Below are positions 23,359-31,777 of a stretch of 64,000 nt of DNA, piece by piece (position 1 is the first letter of the stretch; each line of letters starts with the position of its first letter). The stretch is taken from contig NZ_OY787456.1 of the NCBI RefSeq assembly GCF_963678875.1, positions 558,001-622,000 of the forward strand. Direction: 5' to 3'. Position numbers and translations under genes: made by a program. The notes beneath the pieces are model-generated. The model had not been told where the DNA came from, did no database searches, and worked only from the letters and a program-made list of their open reading frames with translations. The stretch comes from an uncultured Hyphomonas sp. (GTDB lineage Bacteria; Pseudomonadota; Alphaproteobacteria; Caulobacterales; Hyphomonadaceae).

Positions 23359-24120
23359 ATGAAACGTAAACGCCCCATCGCTGCCTGGAAGATCGTTGCC
23401 GTGATCAGTGCCGCGATGGCGTTCCTCTGCCTGCCGGCCGTACTGGCGGTTGCAGGGGTGGACGATGTGCGGGAAACCCCGCGGTCGCGCGCCGTCGTGG
23501 CATCGCATACGGCGGAACTCAGCGAAGCGCTGGCAGAGCAGGGGCGCCATCTGGGCGCGCCCGTTTACCTGCGGCTTACCAAGGAACCTGCCGTCCTGAC
23601 GGCCTATGTGGCCGACGCAGAAGGGGTGTACGAACCGTTCCGCTCCTGGCCAGTGTGCGCTTATTCCGGCAAGCTTGGCCCGAAACTGGCCGAAGGCGAC
23701 ATGCAGGCGCCGGAGGGCTTCTATTCGATCGCGCCGGGCCAGATGAATGCGGCGTCGAGCTATCATCTCGCCTTCAATCTCGGTTTTCCGAACGCTTTCG
23801 ACCGGGCGCATGCCCGCACGGGCTCTTACCTGATGGTGCACGGCGATTGTGTGTCGATCGGCTGCTACGCCATGACCGACGAAGCGATCGAGGAAGTCTG
23901 GACCCTGATGCAGGCAGCCATGGGCGAAGGCCAGAAGGCCGTGCCGGTGCACATCTATCCCTTCGCGATGACGGCAGCGAACCTCCAGCGCCATGCCGGG
24001 GACCCGAATTCCACCTTCTGGCGCTCCCTCGCGCCGGCATGGGAGGCATTCGAAAAGACCGGCCATGTGCCGGACGTGCGGGTGTCCGGCGGGAAGTACG
24101 AAGTCGTGCCGGCCGCCTGA
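23359..24120 (+). CDS. L,D-transpeptidase (YkuD domain), YafK-like
   Basis: Exported or membrane-anchored protein of 253 residues. An N-terminal hydrophobic segment (WKIVAVISAAMAFLCLPAVLAVAGV, residues 12-36) acts as signal or anchor. The YkuD active site is YLMVHGDCVSIGCYAMTDEA, with catalytic Cys in IGCYAM and the conserved His in VHG. Such enzymes form 3-3 peptidoglycan crosslinks or attach proteins to the wall; YafK homologues instead cut lipoprotein from peptidoglycan. The start at MKRKRP (23359) is chosen because it gives a normal signal sequence. Confidence 0.88.
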   Translation: MKRKRPIAAWKIVAVISAAMAFLCLPAVLAVAGVDDVRETPRSRAVVASHTAELSEALAEQGRHLGAPVYLRLTKEPAVLTAYVADAEGVYEPFRSWPVCAYSGKLGPKLAEGDMQAPEGFYSIAPGQMNAASSYHLAFNLGFPNAFDRAHARTGSYLMVHGDCVSIGCYAMTDEAIEEVWTLMQAAMGEGQKAVPVHIYPFAMTAANLQRHAGDPNSTFWRSLAPAWEAFEKTGHVPDVRVSGGKYEVVPAA

Positions 24121-24138
24121 TCCGGCCTGGCGCTCTTT

Positions 24139-24609
24139 TTAGCGTTCCGGTGCCCAATAGGGTGAGGGGACGGCGCCGCCGAACAGTTCCTGAAGCTTGC
24201 GATGCGTGCCGGGCGTTGTCCCGTCTGGTGGGGTCAAAGGATCGGCCCAGACGGCTTCCGCGATTTCGCCGCGCGAGGTCGCTTCGCCTTGTGTCCAGGT
24301 GCCAGGCCGGGCGCGGTAAAGCACGACATGGTCATTCGGAAACACGAAATGGTTGGAATAGATGCCGACCAGGTCCGGTGAGGCCGTCAGTGTGAAGCCG
24401 CCTTCCTCCAGCAGCTCCCGTTCCAGCGATTCGAGGCTGGTTTCTGCTTTCTCCACGCCGCCGCCGGGCAGGTACCAGCCGGGCGTATAGGTGTGGCGGA
24501 TCATGAAGACTTTGCCGGCCTCGTTCTCCACGACGGCGCGGACGCCCAGCGTCATCGGCCGGGACAGGCGGAACCAGGACTGGAAGATACGGGTGCGGAT
24601 ACGGGCCAT
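24139..24609 (-). CDS. Nudix hydrolase
   Basis: Protein of 156 residues with a complete Nudix box, GGGVEKAETSLESLERELLEEGG (residues about 48-70), the metal-binding helix that cleaves nucleoside-diphosphate-linked substrates. The opening LGVRAVVENEAGKVFMIRHTYTPGWYLPGG is typical. It converges on the transpeptidase gene, ending 18 bases after it. Substrate unknown. Confidence 0.9.
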   Translation of the reverse strand: MARIRTRIFQSWFRLSRPMTLGVRAVVENEAGKVFMIRHTYTPGWYLPGGGVEKAETSLESLERELLEEGGFTLTASPDLVGIYSNHFVFPNDHVVLYRARPGTWTQGEATSRGEIAEAVWADPLTPPDGTTPGTHRKLQELFGGAVPSPYWAPER

Positions 24610-24806
24610 GACGTTCGTCCTGCCAGAATCGTCTCAAGATGGAGTGAATGCAAAAATTTTCCCGCACTCGGGCCAAAAATACAGGATTCCGGCGAGAAAT
24701 CGGGTGAAAACCCTGCCGAATTGGGCTCGCCATGCGCGGCGCACCGCGCTATGCACACGCCAACAAACACACTCACGTGACAAATTTACACAAGCGAGAA
24801 AGCGAC

Positions 24807-24893
24807 ATGATCCATCCGTCCCTGCTTGCCATTGCTGCTATCGTCGTCGTTTTCGGCGTCCTCAACCTGATTGAATTCAAGCGGCTGGACTAA
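24807..24893 (+). CDS. Conserved-type small membrane peptide, 28 residues
   Basis: A 28-codon frame from ATG 24807 encodes one transmembrane helix (LLAIAAIVVVFGVLNLIEF) closed by KRLD, with a short MIHPS start. It ends nine bases before the antiporter start, and GCGAGAAAGCGAC precedes it. Single-span peptides ending in a similar NxIEFxRxD pattern are, to my knowledge, common in Caulobacter relatives, but I cannot check this here. It may be a subunit-like partner of the antiporter or independent. Confidence 0.55.
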   Translation: MIHPSLLAIAAIVVVFGVLNLIEFKRLD

Positions 24894-24902
24894 CCGCTCG
24901 GC

Positions 24903-25898
24903 TTGATCATCCCGGAGCTCTCTCTGATCGCGGCCCTTATCGGGGGGCTCGTGATCATGGTACTGGCGGGAAATGCGCTGGTCAGTGGAGCTGTGTCCCT
25001 TGCTGCCCGCATGGGGGTTTCACCCCTCGTTGCGGGCATTTTCATTGTCGGCTTCGGTACCTCGGCCCCTGAAATGATCGTGTCGCTCGATGCGGCCCTG
25101 TCGGACCGTTCGGGCCTCGCCCTCGGCAATATTGTCGGCTCAAATATCGCCAATGTTTTCCTCGTGCTCGGCCTGCCGGCGCTGATTGCGCCCATTGCGG
25201 CAGGCGGCGTGGGGGAGAAGCGCGGCCTGGCGGCGGTCGTCGTCGCCGCCGTGGCATGGATCGGCATCACCGCCGTGATGCCGCTGACACCGCTGGTCGG
25301 CATCTGCTTCATCACGATCCTGATCGCCTATTCGGGCCTGACCTTCATCGCCGCGCGCCGGGCGGTTGCGGCGGGGAAGGACCCCGGCGTCACGGAAGAG
25401 GAAGACCCGCACCTGCCGCTCTGGCTGGCGCTGGTCTATGTGCCGCTCGGCATTCTCGGCCTCGTCCTCGGCGCGGACCTTGTGATCGAAGGCGGCGTCG
25501 GCATCGCGACCTTCCTGAACGTGCCGGAGGAATATATCGGCCTGACCCTGCTCGCGATCGGGACATCGCTGCCGGAGATCGGCGCGGGGCTCGTGGCGGT
25601 GATGAAGAAGCAGGGCGAAGTGCTGATCGGCAATGTGCTCGGCTCGAACGTGTTCAACATCCTCGGCGCGGGCGGCATTATTTCCCTGTTCGGGCCGATC
25701 CGGATGGCGCCGACCTTCCAGCAATATGATCACTGGGCGCTGGCGCTGGCGACGCTGGTCATCGGCTTCGTGATTGTGACCAGGGCACGGATCGGACGCC
25801 TGTTCGCGGTGCTGCTCCTGCTGGTCTATGCCGCCTACATCTACGGCCTGATCACCGGGCTCAACATATCCGGCTTGTTCCAGCCGGCCGGGACATGA
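24903..25898 (+). CDS. Calcium/sodium antiporter (CaCA family, YrbG-like)
   Basis: Ten-helix inner-membrane cation exchanger of 331 residues. The two alpha repeats are present in inverted topology: GFGTSAPEMIVS near residue 50-61 and AIGTSLPEIGAGL near 219-231, each with the conserved Thr-Ser-x-Pro-Glu core that coordinates Na+ and Ca2+; NIVGSNIANVFLVLG and NVLGSNVFNILGA follow each. It starts with TTG at 24903; the alternative ATG at 24957 would cut the first helix. Stop overlaps the SDR start. Confidence 0.92.
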   Translation: MIIPELSLIAALIGGLVIMVLAGNALVSGAVSLAARMGVSPLVAGIFIVGFGTSAPEMIVSLDAALSDRSGLALGNIVGSNIANVFLVLGLPALIAPIAAGGVGEKRGLAAVVVAAVAWIGITAVMPLTPLVGICFITILIAYSGLTFIAARRAVAAGKDPGVTEEEDPHLPLWLALVYVPLGILGLVLGADLVIEGGVGIATFLNVPEEYIGLTLLAIGTSLPEIGAGLVAVMKKQGEVLIGNVLGSNVFNILGAGGIISLFGPIRMAPTFQQYDHWALALATLVIGFVIVTRARIGRLFAVLLLLVYAAYIYGLITGLNISGLFQPAGT

Positions 25899-26647
25899 CG
25901 CCCGGCATTGCACTCGTCACCGGCGCCGGGGCCCGCCTTGGCCGCGCCATGGCATTGGCGCTGGGCGAAGATGGCTGGAAAGTCGCCGTGCACTATCACA
26001 GCTCCGCCGACGGTGCCGAAGAGACCTGCGACCTGGTCCGCAAGGCCGGCGGTACGGCTGAACCGGTGCAGGCGGACCTCGCCGACGAAAACGCGCGCGG
26101 CGACCTTGTGGAACGTGCAGCAAAGGCGCTGGGCGGCCCGGTCAGCCTGCTGATCAATTCTGCGTCCACCTTCCATGACGACACGGCCCTGACTCATTCC
26201 CGCGAGGACTGGGATGCGCATATGGAGCCCAATCTCCGCGCGCCCATTCATCTGGCCCAGCAGATGGCGTCAGACCTGCCGGACGGAGACAAGGGGCTGG
26301 TGATCAACATGATCGACCAGCGCGTCTGGAAGCTGAACCCTGTCTTCTTCACCTACACACTTTCCAAGGCGGCGCTGTGGCAGGCGACGCAGACCCTGGC
26401 CCAGGCGCTGGCGCCCGATATCCGCGTCAACGGCATCGGCCCAGGGCCAACGCTGGCCAGCGTTCATCAGACGGCAGAAGAGTTTGCCGCCGAGAAGGCT
26501 GCGACGCTGACGGGGGAGGGCTCTTCCCCGGAAGAGATCGTGCACGCCATGCGCTTCCTCATCGCAGCAAACAGCGTGACCGGCCAGATGATCGCCAGCG
26601 ATGGCGGCCAGCACCTGATGTGGCAGACCCCGGACGTACAGGCATGA
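25895..26647 (+). CDS. Short-chain dehydrogenase, pteridine-reductase-like
   Basis: NAD(P)-dependent SDR of 250 residues. The cofactor motif reads TGAGARLG, which fits TGxxxRxG, the form typical of pteridine reductases and FolM dihydromonapterin reductases rather than the common TGxxxGxG. The active-site YxxxK is YTLSKAAL, and LLINSASTFHDD matches the PTR1-type NxSxF region. It may reduce dihydropteridines in folate or tetrahydromonapterin metabolism. It overlaps the antiporter stop upstream and the aldolase start downstream (ATGA), so the genes are probably co-translated. Confidence 0.85.
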   Translation: MTPGIALVTGAGARLGRAMALALGEDGWKVAVHYHSSADGAEETCDLVRKAGGTAEPVQADLADENARGDLVERAAKALGGPVSLLINSASTFHDDTALTHSREDWDAHMEPNLRAPIHLAQQMASDLPDGDKGLVINMIDQRVWKLNPVFFTYTLSKAALWQATQTLAQALAPDIRVNGIGPGPTLASVHQTAEEFAAEKAATLTGEGSSPEEIVHAMRFLIAANSVTGQMIASDGGQHLMWQTPDVQA

Positions 26648-27666
26648 ATTTCTCCTCCGACACGTCGGCGCCCGCACACCCGCGTGTCATCGAAGCGCTG
26701 GCCTCGGCAAATACGGGCATGGAAGCGAGCTATGGTGGCGACACGGTCACAGCGGCCCTTCGCGGCAAGCTCGCCGCGATCTTCGAAACAGAGGATTTCG
26801 ATTACTGGCTCACCGCCTCGGGCACGGCGTCCAATGCGCTGGCGCTGTCGTGCTTCTGCTCATCCATCGGCGCCGTGCTGTGCCATGAGGAAGCCCATAT
26901 CGCCCGGGATGAACGCGGCGCGCCGGAATTCTTCTCCGGGGGCGGCAAGCTGCAGCTGCTGACCGGCTTCGGCGCGCGCATCGACCGCGACGCGCTGGAA
27001 ACTGCGCTCCGCCAGATCAATCCCGCCTTCGTTCACGAGACACCGGCGGAGGCGCTGTCCCTCACCAATCTCACCGAATGCGGCACGGCCTACCGGGCCG
27101 CGGAAGTCGCGCTCTATGCCGGGCTCGCCAAAGAGAAGGGGCTCGCGGTGCACCTCGACGGCGCCCGGCTTGGTAATGTGCTGGCCAAAGGCAAGGCGAC
27201 GGCGGCGGACATGACCTGGCGGGCAGGCGTCGACGTGCTCACGTTTGGTCTCACCAAGACCGGCGCCATCGGATGCGAGATCATTCTTCTCTTCGGCGAT
27301 GCCCGGAAGAAGTTCGGCGAGCTGAAGGCCCGTGCCAAACGGGCTGGCCACATGCCGCCGAAGATGCGGTTCCTCGCCGCGCAGGCGCACGCCATGCTCG
27401 AGGGCGGGCTGTGGCTGGAGCTGGCCGGGCAGGCGAATGCCCGCGCGCAGGCGCTGGCGGATGTGTTCACGCAGGCCGGGTTCGATCTTGCCTATCCGGT
27501 CGATGGCAATGAAGTCTTCCCGAGGCTGACGGACGAGGCAGCCGGGCGCCTGACGGCAGCAGGGGGCGTGTTCTATCCCTGGCCGGGCGGGGCGTACCGG
27601 TTCGTCTGTTCGTGGAGCACGGCGGAAGCGGAGATTGCCGCCGTGGCAGGGGCGCTGAAGGCCTAG
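26644..27666 (+). CDS. Low-specificity L-threonine aldolase (beta-eliminating lyase family)
   Basis: PLP enzyme of 340 residues that cleaves threonine or allo-threonine to glycine and acetaldehyde. The PLP aspartate segment is AVHLDGARLGNVL and the lysine is in LTFGLTKTGAIGCE; the N-terminus FSSDTSAPAHPRVIEAL matches the family opening. The ATG at 26644 overlaps the SDR stop, which fixes the start although the frame is open further upstream. It converges on the TetR gene with a four-base overlap of stops. Confidence 0.92.
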   Translation: MNFSSDTSAPAHPRVIEALASANTGMEASYGGDTVTAALRGKLAAIFETEDFDYWLTASGTASNALALSCFCSSIGAVLCHEEAHIARDERGAPEFFSGGGKLQLLTGFGARIDRDALETALRQINPAFVHETPAEALSLTNLTECGTAYRAAEVALYAGLAKEKGLAVHLDGARLGNVLAKGKATAADMTWRAGVDVLTFGLTKTGAIGCEIILLFGDARKKFGELKARAKRAGHMPPKMRFLAAQAHAMLEGGLWLELAGQANARAQALADVFTQAGFDLAYPVDGNEVFPRLTDEAAGRLTAAGGVFYPWPGGAYRFVCSWSTAEAEIAAVAGALKA

Positions 27667-28286
27667 GCCGTTTCGGAGATGGCGCCGCCCAGCCAGTTGC
27701 TGAGGTGCCGGACAGAGGACTGGTCGTCCAGCGGGGCCACGGCACGGCCGCCCAGCAGGTGCTGGTGCAGGCTCATCAGGATGACCGGGGAAAACATGGC
27801 AATTGAGGCGGTGCGGATCTCGTTCGCGTCCTCCGGCGCGCCGGGTGTGCCGGCAAGCTTGACGCACACGCAGTCCAGAGACGGCTCCAGCACATGCTCC
27901 AGATAGGCCTGCCCGACGTCCCCGTCCGCCATGCCTTCAACCATGCCGAAAGCATGCATCCGTACGAACAGGTCATCATTCATCCGGTCCAGGGCATGCC
28001 GGAAGCAGGCGTGAACGGCCTCCTCAATGCTGGCTGCCGGTTGGGATAGGGACTCCCAGATCGGCTGGGCGCGTTCGCCCAATTCGGCCATCATGGCGAT
28101 CACCAGGCCTTTGCGGTCGGTAAAATAGTGGCGCAGGGTCGGTTCGGACGTTTCGGCCGCCAGGGCGAGCTGGCGCAGGGAAGGGCGCCGGATTTCTCCG
28201 GACAGGGCGAAAGTGATAACGCTGTCGAGCAGCGCCGAGCGCTTCGCGTCAAAGTTGTAGTTCCGGGCGCCGGGTGTTCGGGCCAT
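27663..28286 (-). CDS. TetR-family regulator
   Basis: Protein of 207 residues. The helix-turn-helix lies near residues 34-64: PSLRQLALAAETSEPTLRHYFTDRKGLVIA. The C-terminal half is helical and lacks a recognisable ligand pocket signature. Start at 28286 is chosen because it gives MARTPGARNYNFDAKR, an ordinary TetR lead-in; the frame is open 19 codons further. No divergent target gene is close, so its regulon is unclear. Confidence 0.85.
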   Translation of the reverse strand: MARTPGARNYNFDAKRSALLDSVITFALSGEIRRPSLRQLALAAETSEPTLRHYFTDRKGLVIAMMAELGERAQPIWESLSQPAASIEEAVHACFRHALDRMNDDLFVRMHAFGMVEGMADGDVGQAYLEHVLEPSLDCVCVKLAGTPGAPEDANEIRTASIAMFSPVILMSLHQHLLGGRAVAPLDDQSSVRHLSNWLGGAISETA

Positions 28287-28722
28287 GGATAGACCTGCCT
28301 CTCTTAGCGATACCGATGAGGAACTTCGGGGCGAATTCCTCATTCAATAGTTGCGACTAGTGTATTGCGCTAAACAGTGTCAACATCGCGAGACCAGTCT
28401 GCCGCCGAAATCCGTCAGGCGGAGTGAAATTTTAGGCGATGCTGCTTCGATTATGCGCCGCTGGCTGCGTCTGCTCCAGAGCCGCAATCTACCATCTTTG
28501 CGTGTATGCCTGTCACCTCCTGCCGGGATAAATCCGACGGAATCGCGGACGTTTCGGCCCGGCACCGGAGGCGCAGGTTAGCACATTTTCGCCTGCACGG
28601 CACTCCGCTGAAATGCCCAAAATGAACCGCACGGTATGTAAGTGAAAGCGTCACGGAAAAAGCCCGGCCGGACTTGCGTCCTGCCGGGCATTCTGGCCGG
28701 GCATATTGTCCGGGTATCCGGC
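28287..28722. other. Gap without a supported gene
   Basis: These 436 bases separate the TetR gene from the SGNH lipoprotein gene. They hold short open frames on both strands but none with a ribosome binding site or convincing composition. The stretch next to the TetR gene (28330-28385) is AT-rich and includes TTGACA read on the minus strand at 28383-28378, a plausible part of the TetR promoter. I see no RNA gene. Confidence 0.5.
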
Positions 28723-29436
28723 TTACCGGTTGTGGACGCGCAGATCGTCGAGGATCGTTTCCGCCATATGGTCGTGTGCCGGAACCGACGGGTGCCACTG
28801 ACAGCCATAGGCCACGGCAGGGTCGCCGCCATCCAGGGCGAGGTAGCGGATGCTTGTGCCTTTTTCCGCGTTCACGGCATCGACGGCCGTTTCGACGGCG
28901 TGGGACAGGAAGATCTTGTCCGTTCCGCCCAGCATCGGGCCGGTGAGGGCATAGATCGTGGCGTCCGGGTAGCGGGCGCTCATCCCGGACAGCAGGTCTT
29001 CCATGGCCGGGACGAACTGGTCCGTCGGGTCGTTCTGGTGGAAGTCATGGGTGCCCAGATTGATCAGGACGAGCTGGACAGGGCCTGTCGAATCCAGGCG
29101 GTCGATCTCGTCCTGGTCTGTCAGGCGCATCGACATCGTGCTGGTCTGGTTTTCCCCGTAATTGTGCACGAGCCCAATGCCCGGCCAGGCGAACATGACA
29201 TAGTCCACACCCAGCGCTTCAGCGACCTGAACCCCATAGGAGTTGCGGACGGAATCGTATTCCGGCGTCAGCGGGCAGTCCTTGTCCGGTCCCATGGCGC
29301 CAAGGCCGAGGGAAATGGAATCGCCGACAATCAGCACCTTGCCCGGCAGGTCCGGCAGCGGGCCCTGAGGGGTGTCCTGATTGGCACAGGCCGGTACAGC
29401 GAGCAGCAGCGCGCTCAGAAAAATACGTTTCAGCAT
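28723..29436 (-). CDS. SGNH/GDSL-type hydrolase, predicted lipoprotein
   Basis: Protein of 237 residues with a lipoprotein signal (MLKRIFLSALLLAVPAC, lipobox VPAC). The GDSL block is VLIVGDSISLGLG (nucleophile Ser in GDS), the block III-type residues lie in LINLGTHDFH, and the C-terminal catalytic DxxH region is in QWHPSVPAHDHMAE. It is therefore a periplasmic or outer-membrane esterase/lipase; the substrate could be a carbohydrate ester. The start at 29436 gives the signal peptide; the open frame extends 19 codons upstream. Confidence 0.87.
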   Translation of the reverse strand: MLKRIFLSALLLAVPACANQDTPQGPLPDLPGKVLIVGDSISLGLGAMGPDKDCPLTPEYDSVRNSYGVQVAEALGVDYVMFAWPGIGLVHNYGENQTSTMSMRLTDQDEIDRLDSTGPVQLVLINLGTHDFHQNDPTDQFVPAMEDLLSGMSARYPDATIYALTGPMLGGTDKIFLSHAVETAVDAVNAEKGTSIRYLALDGGDPAVAYGCQWHPSVPAHDHMAETILDDLRVHNR

Positions 29437-29627
29437 GATGGATTCCGTCTCCTTTGGCCGGGTCCAGTGCAAAATCTGCCGGGTATTGTGCATAGGGCGT
29501 GCCAGATGTTTGAAAACGCTGCGCTAAATCGCGTTCATCCCTTCAGGCGCTGTGCAGCGTGGGGGAGATTTCGTGTCTGGGTCCACAGGCTGTATTCTGA
29601 ATTCTGCTCTGCCAGCCTGCTGGCCGG

Positions 29628-30173
29628 TCAACCGCCACGCGTCGCAGCGTCCAGTGCCGACACGACATGGTGGACCCGGCCTTCTACCGGCGCTTTGGGC
29701 AGGATATTCGTTTCGTAGCCAAGCGCGGGAAAAGCGGCCTCCAGCCGGGCGTATTCCGCGACGGCCTCGTTGATTCCGTGACGGCGCGCCTCGTCGCCGG
29801 TGAAGATGTCCGGCCAGGGCGGGGCCAGGAAGACGGTGGGGTTGTACCGATAGGTCTCCGCCACCGCGCCGGCCGCAGGATCGCCCGTCACATGGGCCAG
29901 CGCCACGGCGGCGTCCACGACGCCCCGGTCAAAGAAGACGGGGCCCGGCAGGTTCCGCGCGGCTGCGTGGTCGGCGATGGCGAGATCCAGCGTGCGGTGC
30001 AGGAAGGCTTCAATGTCCGTCCAGGGCAGGGCCTTGCCGCCGCTGGCCTGCTCGGCCTCGACGACGCGCCGCCCCGGCTCCTCCACGACATGATGACCGC
30101 GCGCCTTCAGCGCCTTCAGCAGCGTCGACTTGCCCCCGCCGGAGCATCCGGAAATCAGGATGAGTTTGTCCAT
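29628..30173 (-). CDS. Small AAA-type ATPase/kinase (NadR/Ttd14-like P-loop)
   Basis: P-loop protein of 181 residues opening with LILISGCSGGGKSTLLKAL, a Walker A of GxSGxGKST type. VFFDRGVVDAAVAL has the nucleoside-kinase-like DRG motif, and PPWPDIFTGDEARRHG resembles the lid region of AAA_28 family proteins. These features suggest a small-molecule or nucleotide kinase; substrate unknown. The ATG at 30173 is placed at MDKLILISG, directly before the P-loop; a longer open extension is unlikely. Confidence 0.82.
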   Translation of the reverse strand: MDKLILISGCSGGGKSTLLKALKARGHHVVEEPGRRVVEAEQASGGKALPWTDIEAFLHRTLDLAIADHAAARNLPGPVFFDRGVVDAAVALAHVTGDPAAGAVAETYRYNPTVFLAPPWPDIFTGDEARRHGINEAVAEYARLEAAFPALGYETNILPKAPVEGRVHHVVSALDAATRGG

Positions 30174-30442
30174 GGGTCTGCTCTTGGGTGAAATGTACGA
30201 ACACGGTTTTGGCGACGTACGGGCCTGACCGTATTGGAAGGGGACAAGTATGAACAACAGGTTGCTCATTCTCGCTTGACGCTCCGCGTCTGTTCCCCAT
30301 TACCTGAAGGCGATGCTGGCCGCTCAGGCCGCGCCGGGCAAAGCGGCCATGCAGCCTGGCCCGTTCGCGGGGACCTGTTCGGCGGCAATCATGAAGCGTT
30401 CATCGGTCCGTCAAACCTGCCAACACGTCGAGGAGAATGAGC

Positions 30443-30790
30443 ATGAGCTATGTGGATGGAGTCATCGCCGCCGTGCCGGAAGCCAACAAGGAAGCCTATA
30501 TCGAGCATGCCCGTCAGGCGGCTGCGATCTTCCGGGAGTTCGGCGCGACAGAGGTCGTGGAATGCTGGGGCGATGATGTGCCTGAAGGCAAGATCAACTC
30601 CATGCACACAGCCGTTCAGCGCAAGGAAGGGGAAGCCATCGTCTTCTCGTGGATCATCTGGCCATCCAAGGACATTCGCGATGCCGGGTGGGCCCGGATG
30701 ATGGAAGACAGCCGGATGGCCGGACAGGAAATGCCATTTGATGGATCACGGATGATCTTCGGCGGCTTCAACAGGGTCCTCGAAGCCTAG
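30443..30790 (+). CDS. DUF1428 family protein
   Basis: Ferredoxin-like-fold protein of 115 residues of unknown function. The pattern YVDGVIAAVPEANKEAYIEHARQAAAIFREFGATEVVECWGDD and FSWIIWPSKDIRD followed by FDGSRMIFGGF is characteristic of DUF1428 (YbaA). AGGAG at 30431-30435 is seven bases before ATG 30443; ATG 30437 is in frame but too close to it. The 269 bases upstream contain no gene I can support. Confidence 0.9.
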   Translation: MSYVDGVIAAVPEANKEAYIEHARQAAAIFREFGATEVVECWGDDVPEGKINSMHTAVQRKEGEAIVFSWIIWPSKDIRDAGWARMMEDSRMAGQEMPFDGSRMIFGGFNRVLEA

Positions 30791-30834
30791 GCGGGTCGAA
30801 GCCTTCGCTTGCGCGTCAGGCCTTTCTCTCCTGC

Positions 30835-30870
30835 ATTTGATCCTCGATCAAATGCTGCCGCGATGCGGCA
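30835..30870 (-). terminator. Tandem hairpins just downstream of rnpB
   Basis: Two perfect hairpins follow the RNase P RNA on the minus strand: TGCCGC/GCGGCA (30856-30870) and the 8-bp ATTTGATC/GATCAAAT (30835-30853). Neither is followed by a clean T-tract, so they may be processing or termination signals. Confidence 0.4.
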
Positions 30871-30881
30871 CCGGAAAGAAA

Positions 30882-31254
30882 GACCAGACGGCCTGTAAGC
30901 CGGGTTCTGTTCGCCTGATTGCTCAGGTCTGGCAGCCATTCCTCTGGGATGCCTGTTGCCAGGCACCTCACGCGACACACCCGGGGCGCAGGCGGGATAC
31001 AGCCCATGCGCGCCCCCTATTCGGTCTTGCTCCGGGCGGGGTTTACCGTGCCGGTCCTGTCGCCAGGCCCGCGGTGAGCTCTTACCTCACCCTTTCACCC
31101 TTACCTCCCCGAGGGGAGGCGGTTTGCTTTCTGTGGCACTTTCCCTCGGCTTGCGCCGGGCGGCCGTTAGCCGTCGCCCTGTATCCCTGGAGCCCGGACT
31201 TTCCTCCAGCATGCCGTTACCAGCATACCAGCGGCTGCCCGGCCGTCTGGTCAG
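30882..31254 (-). ncRNA. rnpB: RNase P RNA (class A)
   Basis: Catalytic RNA that matures the 5' end of tRNAs. The ends pair as helix P1 (GACCAGACGGCC at the 5' end, GGCCGTCTGGTC at the 3' end). The highly conserved GAGGAAAGTCCGGGCTCC block is present near the 5' end, as are the CAGGGCG and ACGGCTAACGGCCG regions, GAGGTAAGAGCTCACC, GGCGACAGG, GTAAACCCC, and the 3' AGAACCCGGCTTACAGGCC. Length about 373 bases. The TATATA at 31261-31266 on the minus strand is a good -10 box, placing the start near 31254. Several open frames cross this region and are not genes. Confidence 0.96.
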
Positions 31255-31293
31255 GCGCGGTATATAGGCAAATGGTCGTGCTATTGCTAGCGT

Positions 31294-31695
31294 TCATTCC
31301 CTGACTTGATCAGGTGGCGAGGATGACATTGTACCAATCGCCTCAATTACAAAAAAGGCGAGTCCTATGCCGAGGCTCAGGCTGGGCCTAAGCCCCAACA
31401 TGAAATAGGCCGTTGCCGTAGAGGTTATTGACAATGCTAGTAGGAGGACGACGTTCCTCCAACCAGCTTTGCGCATAAGAGGCAGATGGGACTGAATACG
31501 TTGCACATGGTCGTACAAGACAATTGAAACCGCGATATTTACCAGCAAGATTGCGGTAATGCCCCATCGCTGAAAATCTGAAGTAATGATGTTGAGTGAT
31601 CTGGCTGAAATGTCCCCTGAAATGAGGCTGTCGAGAAAAAATCCGATCAGCGTGCCGCCAACGATCATCGAAGGGCGGATCGTGCTTGGTCCCAT
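31294..31695 (-). CDS. Hypothetical membrane protein, lower GC
   Basis: Protein of 133 residues with about three hydrophobic segments (MIVGGTLIGFFLDSL; WGITAILLVNIAVSIVLY; VVLLLALSITSTATAYFML; LGIGLAFFVIEAIG). TAGGAG lies six bases before ATG 31695. Third-position GC is clearly lower than in neighbouring genes, with many A- and T-ending codons, so it may be a recent arrival next to rnpB. No family recognised. Confidence 0.65.
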   Translation of the reverse strand: MGPSTIRPSMIVGGTLIGFFLDSLISGDISARSLNIITSDFQRWGITAILLVNIAVSIVLYDHVQRIQSHLPLMRKAGWRNVVLLLALSITSTATAYFMLGLRPSLSLGIGLAFFVIEAIGTMSSSPPDQVRE

Positions 31696-31777
31696 AAAAG
31701 ACTCCTATCGAATATGGCTTCAATGTTCGCCTGGAAGTCTTGTCGCCATCTGAGTCCGTTTCAAGTCGAAACCGAAC

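Noticed and set aside
26377..26643. Upstream extension of the threonine aldolase frame
   Set aside because: It lies inside the SDR gene in another frame. The coupled ATGA overlap at 26644 gives the family-typical start.
28351..28581. Open frame of 76 codons in the gap before the SGNH gene
   Set aside because: No ribosome binding site, atypical composition, and no recognisable pattern.
30837..31304. Open frames on both strands across the RNase P RNA
   Set aside because: The region matches class A RNase P RNA in conserved blocks and terminal helix; the frames are incidental.
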